Below are positions 57,211 to 64,000 of a DNA stretch of 64,000 bases, one piece after another. This DNA comes from CAWJMD01 sp963843835 (GTDB lineage Bacteria > Actinomycetota > Actinomycetes > Actinomycetales > CAWJMD01). Numbering within the stretch: the first letter of the stretch is position 1; each line of letters opens with the position of its first letter. The notes beneath the pieces were generated by a model. The model saw only the letters and a list, made by a program, of their open reading frames with translations, did no database searches and had not been told where the DNA came from. The position numbers were made by a program, and so were the translations under genes. The DNA is taken from NCBI GenBank assembly GCA_963843835.1, contig CAWJMD010000008.1, forward strand, positions 744,001-808,000, read 5' to 3'.

Positions 57211-60200
57211 TCAGGACGCAGCAGGCTCCACGACCAGCACCAGGTCGCCGCCCTCGACCTGCTGCACGGCGCCGAGCGCCAGCCGGCTGACCGTGCCCCC
57301 GATCGGGCTCGTGACGGACGCCTCCATCTTCATCGCCTCGATCGTGGCCACCGTCTGGCCCGCCTCCACGGTGTCGCCCTCGGCGACCCCGACGGACACG
57401 ACGCCCGCGAACGGGGCTGCCACGTGGCCGGGCTTCTTCGGGTCGGCCTTCTCCGCGGCCTTGACGTCGACCTCCACGGACCGGTCCCGCACCTGCACCG
57501 GTCGCAGCTGGCCGTTGAGGGTGCACATCACCGTCCGCTGGCCGCGCTCGTCGACGTCACCCACCGCCTCGAGGCCGGCGATCAGCACGACGCCCTTGCC
57601 CAGGTCGATCACGTGCTCGACGCCGGGGCGCAGGCCGTAGAGGTAGTCCCGGGTATCGAGGACGGACACGTCGCCATGCGCCTCGCGCACCTGGGCGAGC
57701 TCGGCGGCCGGCCCCGGGAACAGCAGCCGGTTCAACGCGTTTCGCCGGTCCTCGCCCGGCTGGTCGAGCGCGGCGCGCTCCTCCTCGGGCACCTCGGTGT
57801 CGCGGACCTTCACGGTCCGGCCCTCGAGCGCCTTGGTCCGGAACGGCTCGGGCCAGCCCCCCGGCGGGTCGCCCAGCTCACCGGAGAGGAAGCCGATCAC
57901 CGAGTCGGGAATGTCGAAGGACTGCGGGTTGTCGGCGAACTCCACCGGGTCGGCGCCTACCGCGACCAGGTGCAGCGCGAGGTCCCCGACGACCTTCGAC
58001 GACGGTGTCACCTTCACCAGCCGCCCGAGGATGCGGTCGGCGGCGGCGTACATCGCCTCGATCTGCTCGAACTTGTCGGCGAGCCCGAGCGCGATCGCCT
58101 GCTGGCGCAGGTTCGACAGCTGGCCGCCCGGGATCTCGTGGTCGTACACCCGGCCGGTCGGGCTCGGGAGCCCTGACTCGAAGGGCGCGTACAGGCGTCG
58201 GACGGCCTCCCAGTACGGCTCGAGGTCCATCACCGCGCGCAGGTCGAGGCCGGTGTCGCGCTCGGTGTGCGCCAGGGCCGCGACCAGTGCGGACGCGGGC
58301 GGCTGGGACGTCGTGCCGGCCATCGAGGCCGTGGCCACGTCGACCGCGTCGACCCCCGCGTCCGAGGCCGCCAGCAGGGTGGCGAGCTGTCCCCCGGCGG
58401 TGTCGTGGGTGTGCAGGTGCACAGGCAGGCCGAACCGCTCACGCAGCGCAGTCACCAGAGTGCGGGCGGCCGCAGGACGCAGCAGGCCCGCCATGTCCTT
58501 GATGGCGAGAACGTGGGCTCCTGCGTCGACGATCTGCTCGGCGAGGCGCAGGTAGTAGTCGAGGGTGTAGAGGTCCTCAGCCGGGTCGGCGAGATCGCCT
58601 GTGTAGCAGAGCGCCACCTCGGCGAGGGTGGTGCCGGTCTCGACCACCGCGTCGATCGCCGGCCGCATCTGCTCGACGTCGTTGAGGGCGTCGAAGATGC
58701 GGAAGATGTCGATGCCCGTCTGGGCCGCCTCGGCGACGAACGCCCTGGTGACTTCCGTCGGGTACGGGGTGTAGCCGACCGTGTTCCGTCCGCGGAGCAG
58801 CATCTGCAGGCAGAGGTTGGGCATCGCCTCACGCAGACGTGCCAGCCGGTCCCACGGGTCCTCGCCGAGGAAGCGCAGGGCCACGTCGTAGGTCGCGCCA
58901 CCCCAGCACTCCACGCTGAGCAGCCCCGGGGTGGAGCGCGCCACGTGCGGGGCGACGGCCAGCAGGTCCCTGGAGCGCACGCGCGTGGCCAGGAGTGACT
59001 GGTGGGCGTCCCGGAATGTCGTGTCGGTGACCGCCAGCGTGGTCTGGGCGCGCAGGTCGGCCGCGAACCGCGCGGGGCCGGCGTGGGCAAGGTGCTGGCG
59101 GCTCCCGTCCGGCGCGGGCTGGTCGAGGTCGATCGCCGGCAGCTTCTCGCGCGGGTCGATGCGCAGGGGGGCCTCGCCGTTCGGCTTGTTCACCGTCACG
59201 TCGGCCAGCAGGCGCAGCATGCGGGTGCCGCGGTCGGCGCTCACGCGCGCCGCCAGGAGGTGCGGCCGCTCGTCGATGAAGCTGGTCGCGAGGTCACCCT
59301 GGGTGAACGCGTCCTCCTGCAGGACCGCCTGCAGGAAGGGGATGTTCGTGTGCACTCCGCGGATGCGGAACTCGGCGAGGGCGCGCCGGGCCCGGCGGAC
59401 CGCCGTCGGGAAGTCCCGGCCACGGCACGTGAGCTTGACCAGCATCGAGTCGAAGTGGGCGCTGATCTCCGCACCGGTGTCGGCGGTCCCTCCGTCCAGG
59501 CGGACGCCTGCGCCCCCGGCCGAGCGGTAGGCGGTGATCCGTCCCGTGTCCGGGCGGAAGCCGTTGCCCGGGTCCTCGGTCGTGATCCGGCACTGCAGGG
59601 CGGCGCCGTTGACCCGGATCCCCTCCTGGCGCAGCCCGAGGTCGGCCAGCGTCTCGCCGCTGGCGATGCGCATCTGGGCCTGCACGAGGTCGACGTCCGT
59701 GACCTCCTCGGTGACGGTGTGCTCGACCTGGATGCGGGGGTTCATCTCGATGAACACGTGCCTACCGGCCCGCTCCCCCGCCGTCTCGACCAGGAACTCG
59801 ACGGTTCCCGCGTTGACGTAGCCGAGGGCGCGCGCGAAGGCCACCGCATCGCGGCAGAGCGCCTCTCGCAGAGCCGGATCCAGGTTCGGGGCCGGCGCGA
59901 TCTCGATCACCTTCTGGTGTCGGCGCTGTAGCGAGCAGTCACGCTCGTACAGGTGCACGGTCTCCCCCGTGGCGTCCGCGAGCACCTGCACCTCGATGTG
60001 CCGCGGCCGGGCGACTGCCTGCTCGATGAACACCGTCGGGTCGCCGAACGCCCCCTCCGCCTCGCGCATCGCGGTTCCCAGCGCCTCGGGCAGCGCGTCC
60101 GGGGTGTCGACCCGACGCATCCCCCGTCCACCGCCGCCGGCGACGGCCTTGACGAAGACCGGGAAGCCCACCTCCTGCGCGGCGGCCACCAGCGTGTCCA

Positions 60201-60621
60201 CGTCGTCCGACGGGCCGGACGACCGCAGCACCGGGATGCCTGCCTCGCGCGCCGCGGCGAGGGCGCGCACCTTGTTGCCGGCGAGCTCGAGCACGTGCGG
60301 CGGAGGGCCGACGAACGCGATGCCGGCGTCGTGGCACGCCTCGGCCAGGGCAGGGTTCTCCGACAGGAAGCCGTAGCCGGGATAGACGGCGTCGGCGCCG
60401 CACTCCCTGGCGACGCGGACGATCTCGTCAACGTCCAGGTAGGCACGCACCGGGTGCCCGCGCTCACCGATCAGGTACGACTCGTCCGCCTTGATGCGGT
60501 GGATGGCGTTGCGGTCCTCGTACGGGAACACCGCGACCGTCTTCGCTCCGAGCTCGTACGCTGCTCGGAAGGCGCGGACGGCGATCTCGCCGCGGTTGGC
60601 GACCAGGACCTTGGCGAACAC
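57211..60621 (-). CDS. pyc: pyruvate carboxylase
   Basis: Biotin-dependent anaplerotic enzyme forming oxaloacetate from pyruvate, bicarbonate and ATP (1136 aa, full length). Order: biotin carboxylase (residues 1-450; KAVAGGGGRGMR is the ATP-grasp loop, FIEMNPRIQVEHTVTEE the catalytic site), carboxyltransferase (about 530-800; TDTTFRDAHQSLLATRVR and VHLHTHDTAGGQLA bind metal and pyruvate), the allosteric/PYC_OADA region, and the biotinyl domain with the biotin-accepting Lys in EAMKMEASVTSP. GTG start with GAGGAGG upstream. Central to gluconeogenic growth on fatty acids or amino acids. Confidence 0.97.
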   Translation of the reverse strand: MFAKVLVANRGEIAVRAFRAAYELGAKTVAVFPYEDRNAIHRIKADESYLIGERGHPVRAYLDVDEIVRVARECGADAVYPGYGFLSENPALAEACHDAGIAFVGPPPHVLELAGNKVRALAAAREAGIPVLRSSGPSDDVDTLVAAAQEVGFPVFVKAVAGGGGRGMRRVDTPDALPEALGTAMREAEGAFGDPTVFIEQAVARPRHIEVQVLADATGETVHLYERDCSLQRRHQKVIEIAPAPNLDPALREALCRDAVAFARALGYVNAGTVEFLVETAGERAGRHVFIEMNPRIQVEHTVTEEVTDVDLVQAQMRIASGETLADLGLRQEGIRVNGAALQCRITTEDPGNGFRPDTGRITAYRSAGGAGVRLDGGTADTGAEISAHFDSMLVKLTCRGRDFPTAVRRARRALAEFRIRGVHTNIPFLQAVLQEDAFTQGDLATSFIDERPHLLAARVSADRGTRMLRLLADVTVNKPNGEAPLRIDPREKLPAIDLDQPAPDGSRQHLAHAGPARFAADLRAQTTLAVTDTTFRDAHQSLLATRVRSRDLLAVAPHVARSTPGLLSVECWGGATYDVALRFLGEDPWDRLARLREAMPNLCLQMLLRGRNTVGYTPYPTEVTRAFVAEAAQTGIDIFRIFDALNDVEQMRPAIDAVVETGTTLAEVALCYTGDLADPAEDLYTLDYYLRLAEQIVDAGAHVLAIKDMAGLLRPAAARTLVTALRERFGLPVHLHTHDTAGGQLATLLAASDAGVDAVDVATASMAGTTSQPPASALVAALAHTERDTGLDLRAVMDLEPYWEAVRRLYAPFESGLPSPTGRVYDHEIPGGQLSNLRQQAIALGLADKFEQIEAMYAAADRILGRLVKVTPSSKVVGDLALHLVAVGADPVEFADNPQSFDIPDSVIGFLSGELGDPPGGWPEPFRTKALEGRTVKVRDTEVPEEERAALDQPGEDRRNALNRLLFPGPAAELAQVREAHGDVSVLDTRDYLYGLRPGVEHVIDLGKGVVLIAGLEAVGDVDERGQRTVMCTLNGQLRPVQVRDRSVEVDVKAAEKADPKKPGHVAAPFAGVVSVGVAEGDTVEAGQTVATIEAMKMEASVTSPIGGTVSRLALGAVQQVEGGDLVLVVEPAAS

Positions 60622-60744
60622 CGGGGGGACCTCCTCGTGGGGGGACGCAGCGTCGGCAGCCTAGCGAGACGTCCAACCACCGGGACGGGTGTCCGCTGGG
60701 TGGGACCTCTCGCCGACCCGAGCGGCCCGGCCTACGCTCGGGCC

Positions 60745-61212
60745 ATGGGACGCACCATCGCCACGAACACCGAGGTCGACCGCGAACGGATGCTCGAGTT
60801 CGCGCGCACCCGCCACCACGTCGTCCTCACGACCCACCGCCGCGACGGCTCCCCGCAGACGTCGCCCGTGTCGTGCGGCGTCGACTCCCAGGGCCGCTTC
60901 GTCATCGCCACCTACCCCGGTCGCGCCAAGTCGGCCAACATCCGCCGCGACCCGTCGGTGAGCCTGCTGGTGCTCTCCGACGACTGGGACGGTCCGTGGC
61001 TCCAGGTCGACGGCGACGGCGAGGTGCTCGACCTGCCCGAGGCGCTCGACCCGCTGGTCGAGTACTTCCGGTCGATCTCGGGTGAGCACCCCGACTGGGA
61101 CGAGTACCGCCAGGCCATGTCCGACCAGGGCAAGTGCCTGATCCGTGTCACCCCCACGCGGTGGGGCCCGGTGGCCACCGGCGGCTTCCCCCCGGAGCTC
61201 GCCGACGCCTGA
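60745..61212 (+). CDS. PPOX-class (F420-dependent-like) oxidoreductase
   Basis: Split-barrel flavin/F420-binding protein (155 aa), pyridoxamine 5'-phosphate-oxidase-like. TRHHVVLTTHRRDGSPQTSPV and FVIATYPGRAKSANIRRDPS are the typical cofactor-binding segments, closest to actinobacterial F420-dependent PPOX-class enzymes. TACGCT (60733-60738) lies six bases before the ATG. Divergent from pyc with a 123-base gap. Substrate unknown. Confidence 0.88.
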   Translation: MGRTIATNTEVDRERMLEFARTRHHVVLTTHRRDGSPQTSPVSCGVDSQGRFVIATYPGRAKSANIRRDPSVSLLVLSDDWDGPWLQVDGDGEVLDLPEALDPLVEYFRSISGEHPDWDEYRQAMSDQGKCLIRVTPTRWGPVATGGFPPELADA

Positions 61213-61257
61213 GCGGTGCCCGTCCGCCACGCCGTCTGTCGCGAACCGACGTCGCCG

Positions 61258-62748
61258 TCAGGGGAGCTCCCACGTGTGAACCGGCTCGTTGCTGTGCATC
61301 CCCTCGCAGTACAGCTCGAGCATCTTCGCCAGGGCGTCGGCGCGGTCCAGGCCGCCGGCCTCCAGCGCGGCGACGGTGTCGACCTGCCAGGAGGCGCCGT
61401 TGCGCCCGGACTTGGCGCGCCCCTCGATCACCCCGAGGTAGCGGTCCCGGACGGCCGGGGCCACGCCCCACCGGTCGAGCCCCTCGTAGGCGGCGGGCAG
61501 CAGGCGCCGCAGCACCAGCTCGTCGACAGTGACCTCGCCGACGCTCGGCCAGTACATCCGCGCGTCGAGGCCGAAGCGCGCGCCGGACCGGAAGTTCTCC
61601 TCCGCGGTCGGGAAGCCCATCTTCGTCCACACCGGACGCTCCTCCTCCGCCAGCACCTTCACCGCGCCGTAGTAGAACGCGGCGTTGGCGAGCACGTCGA
61701 CGACGGTGGGGCCGGCGGGCAGCGCGCGGTTCTCGACGCGGAGGTGGGCGCGCCCGTCCACCACGTCGTAGATCGGGCGGTTCCACCGGTACACGGTGCC
61801 GTTCTGCAGCCGGAGCTCCTGCAGCCGCGGCGCCCGACCCGTCTCCAGTACCTCGAGCGGGTCCTCGTCGCTCAGCTCGGGCAGGAGGGCCGGGAAGTAC
61901 CGGACGTTCTCCTCGAACAGGTCGAAGATCGAGGTGATCCAGCGCTCCCCGAAGAAGACGCGGGGCCGAACGCCCTGGTTCTTCAGCTCCCAGGGACGTG
62001 TGTCGGTCGCCTGCAGGAACAGCTCGGTGCGGGTCTCGGCCCACAGCTTGCGCCCGAAGAAGAACGGCGAGTTCGCCGCGAGGGCCACCTGCGGGCCGAG
62101 CAGCACCTGGGCCGCGTTCCAGTGGGCCGCGAAGTCCTGCGGGGCGACCTGCAGGTGCAGTTGCACGCTGGTGCAGGCGCTCTCGGGCGCGATCGTGGAC
62201 GAGTAGGTGGCGAGCCGCTCGGGCTCGGGGCCGCTGCCGGCGATGTCGATGAACAGGTCCTCGCCGCGTGACGAGAAGATCGAGTCGTTGAGGGCGGTGT
62301 ACCGAGGTGAAGGGCTCATCCAGCCCTCCTGCGCGAGCGTCTCCGGCATCACGGTCGGCAGGATCCCCACCATCACGATGTGCGCGCCCGCCTCACCGGC
62401 GCGCTCCTCGGCGGCGTTGAGGCTGGCACGGAGGTCCCGCTCCAGATCCAGCGCCGACTCGCCGGGTAGCGGTCGCGGCGGGACGTTGAGCTCGATGTTG
62501 TAGGCGCCGAGCTCGGTCTGGTAGCTCGAGTCGGCGATCCGCTCGAGCACCTCGTCGTTCTTCATCGTCGGCTGGTACGACGAGTCGACCAGGTTCAGCT
62601 CGATCTCCAGGCCGGTCAGCTGGCGCCCGGTGTCGAAGGCCCCGGTCGACAGCATCTTCTCGAAGACGTCGAGGCAGAGGGCCACCTTCTCGCGGTAGCG
62701 CTGCCGGTGCTCGTGCGAGTAGACGCTGCCGGAGATCTCGTCGCCCAT
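61258..62748 (-). CDS. glutamate-cysteine ligase family protein (GCS2/COG2170)
   Basis: ATP-dependent carboxylate-amine ligase of the GCS2-type family (496 aa). GLEIELNLVD and IELNVPPRPL form part of the active site, TSVQLHLQVAPQDF the middle, and HLRVENRALPAGPTVVDVLA the later binding region. Actinobacteria use mycothiol rather than glutathione, so the role may be gamma-glutamyl peptide or ergothioneine-type synthesis (EgtA-like) or another amide ligation. ATG 62748 has GAGGAGGCC upstream and gives the normal N-terminus. Confidence 0.87.
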   Translation of the reverse strand: MGDEISGSVYSHEHRQRYREKVALCLDVFEKMLSTGAFDTGRQLTGLEIELNLVDSSYQPTMKNDEVLERIADSSYQTELGAYNIELNVPPRPLPGESALDLERDLRASLNAAEERAGEAGAHIVMVGILPTVMPETLAQEGWMSPSPRYTALNDSIFSSRGEDLFIDIAGSGPEPERLATYSSTIAPESACTSVQLHLQVAPQDFAAHWNAAQVLLGPQVALAANSPFFFGRKLWAETRTELFLQATDTRPWELKNQGVRPRVFFGERWITSIFDLFEENVRYFPALLPELSDEDPLEVLETGRAPRLQELRLQNGTVYRWNRPIYDVVDGRAHLRVENRALPAGPTVVDVLANAAFYYGAVKVLAEEERPVWTKMGFPTAEENFRSGARFGLDARMYWPSVGEVTVDELVLRRLLPAAYEGLDRWGVAPAVRDRYLGVIEGRAKSGRNGASWQVDTVAALEAGGLDRADALAKMLELYCEGMHSNEPVHTWELP

Positions 62749-62889
62749 GTCGGCCTCCTCGTGGGGCGGGCCGTCAGCCCGGTGACGCGTGTTCCTGGCC
62801 CTGCAGGAGCGAGCCAACCACACAGGACTGCTCCGTGCTGGCCCGCGCGGCATCCCGGCGATGTCCGACGCCGTTCCTAGGCTGGGGAC

Positions 62890-64000
62890 GTGCGCCTGCT
62901 CCACACCTCCGACTGGCACCTGGGACGGTCCTTCCACCAGGTGTCGATGCTCGGCGCCCAGGAGCAGTTCCTCGACCACCTCGTGGACACCGTCCGCGAG
63001 GAGTCGGTGGACGCGGTCGTCGTGGCGGGCGACGTCTACGACCGGGCGCTCCCCCCGGTCGACGCCGTCGCCGTGCTCGACGAGGCCCTCGACCGTCTCG
63101 TCGACAGCGGCGCCGTCGTGCTCGTCACCAGCGGCAACCACGACTCCCCCCAGCGCCTGGGCTTCGGCGGGCGGCGAAGCGCACGGGCCGGTCTTCACCT
63201 GCGCACCCGGGTGGCCGACCTGTCCCGGCCGGTCGTCCTGGAGGACGGGCACGGGCCGGTGGCCCTCTACGGCCTGCCCTACCTCGAGCCCGGGCTCGTG
63301 CACGACGACCTGGGGGTCGGACGCAGTCACGCTCAGGTGCTCGGCGCCGCCATGCAGCGGGTGAGGGCGGACCTCGCCGACCGGGGCGCCGTCCGCTCCG
63401 TCGTCGCCGCCCACGCCTTCGTCACCGGCGCCGCGGCGAGCAGCAGCGAGCGGGACATCCGCGTCGGGGGCATCGACTCGGCTCCCCGGTCCACGTTCGA
63501 CGGCGTCGACTACGTGGCGCTCGGCCACCTGCACGGCCCCCAGCAGGTGAGCGAATCCGTGCGCTACAGCGGCTCACCGCTCCCCTACTCGTTCTCGGAG
63601 CGCGACCACGTCAAGGGCTCGTGGCTGGTCGACATCGACGCGGACGGCGTGCGCGCGGTGGAGAAGGTCTCCGCGCCGACCCACCGCCGACTGGCCGTCC
63701 TGCGTGGAGACCTGGACCAGCTGCTCGCCGACCCGGCGCACCACGACGCCGAGAGCGCCTTCTGCCAGGTCGTGCTCACCGACGCCGAGCGTCCCCGCGA
63801 GCCGATGGAGCGGTTGCGCGCCCGCTTCCCGCACACGGTCTCGCTCCTCTTCGAACCCTCCGGGGGGCGTGTCGCCCGGCCCTCCTACGCCGAGCGGGTT
63901 CAGGGCCTGGGCGAGGCCGAGCTGTGCTGCTCGTTCCTCGAGGACGTGCGCGGACGGGGAGCCTCCGACGCCGAGCGCCAGCTCGTCGGTCAGGCGCTGG
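62890..64000 (+). CDS. sbcD: exonuclease SbcCD subunit D (3' partial)
   Basis: Nuclease subunit of the SbcCD (Mre11-Rad50-like) complex, which opens hairpins and processes DNA ends. The metallophosphoesterase motifs HTSDWHLGRSF, VAGDVYDRALPP, TSGNHDSPQRLGFG and YVALGHLHGPQQ are in order. The gene runs off the right edge after about 370 codons; sbcC is expected next. GTG 62890 is supported by TAGGCT (62878-62883) six bases upstream. The many long palindromes in this genome are natural substrates of the complex. Confidence 0.95.
   Translation, partial: MRLLHTSDWHLGRSFHQVSMLGAQEQFLDHLVDTVREESVDAVVVAGDVYDRALPPVDAVAVLDEALDRLVDSGAVVLVTSGNHDSPQRLGFGGRRSARAGLHLRTRVADLSRPVVLEDGHGPVALYGLPYLEPGLVHDDLGVGRSHAQVLGAAMQRVRADLADRGAVRSVVAAHAFVTGAAASSSERDIRVGGIDSAPRSTFDGVDYVALGHLHGPQQVSESVRYSGSPLPYSFSERDHVKGSWLVDIDADGVRAVEKVSAPTHRRLAVLRGDLDQLLADPAHHDAESAFCQVVLTDAERPREPMERLRARFPHTVSLLFEPSGGRVARPSYAERVQGLGEAELCCSFLEDVRGRGASDAERQLVGQAL

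Noticed and set aside
1..64000. tRNA, rRNA, integrase, transposase or plasmid origin
   Set aside because: None recognised on either strand; the low-G+C stretch has no recombinase or direct-repeat attachment site that I could see.

Overview
The window is a high-G+C chromosome segment from an actinobacterium. Evidence for this: rbpA, helY, an lnt/polyprenol-phosphate mannosyltransferase pair, an F420/PPOX-type oxidoreductase, GTG starts, and many genes with a TANNNT -10 box six or seven bases before the start codon (leaderless mRNAs). The gene mix fits Nocardioidaceae such as Aeromicrobium or Nocardioides; that placement is inference. No rRNA, tRNA or CRISPR array was recognised.

Layout. 0-6.7 kb: a truncated lipid kinase, helY, a pirin, a small membrane protein, a 5'-3' exonuclease and an Lrp/AsnC regulator. 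6.8-14.9 kb: a nearly complete beta-lysine pathway (kamA, kdd, kamD, kamE, kal) with an unexplained amidohydrolase and an acyltransferase embedded; no kce is visible. 15.3-26.8 kb: lnt-mannosyltransferase-fxsA, rbpA continuous in frame with an upstream MFS gene, a glycerophosphodiesterase, an M15 peptidase, an aldo/keto reductase, an ArsR-like/MFS pair and a DUF427 gene. Three copies of a dispersed hairpin repeat lie at 9.4, 24.2 and 26.2 kb, each just after a stop codon. 26.8-33.6 kb: an acyl-CoA synthetase, then an AcoR/MimR-like regulator divergent from amidohydrolase-DUF59-alcohol dehydrogenase-ABM. This resembles the accessory half of a propane/acetone monooxygenase operon without the monooxygenase; a perfect 10-bp inverted repeat sits in the divergent promoter.

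33.7-45.5 kb is a patchwork with several broken genes: a frameshifted pirin, a frameshifted DinB/DUF664 protein, a frameshifted SigE-type sigma factor and a decayed DUF4432 gene. It contains a clearly lower-G+C stretch (about 37.0-39.1 kb) with the sigma factor, its membrane partner and a trypsin-like protease. It also holds arr (rifamycin ADP-ribosyltransferase), a secreted DNase-I-like phosphatase, a small alarmone synthetase and DUF429, TIGR03083-like and VOC genes. The frameshifts may be real decay or sequence errors.

43.9-52.0 kb: a DeoR-controlled sugar operon (binding protein, two permeases, class II aldolase, ADP-dependent-type sugar kinase, DUF4432 remnant, mannose-6-phosphate isomerase) with a clear promoter and operator. 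52.0-64.0 kb: OsmC, YciO/YrdC, two membrane proteins, a histidine phosphatase, an internally deleted SRPBCC gene, a GNAT, an alpha/beta hydrolase, a WYL regulator, pyruvate carboxylase, a PPOX-type oxidoreductase, a glutamate-cysteine ligase-like enzyme and the start of sbcD.
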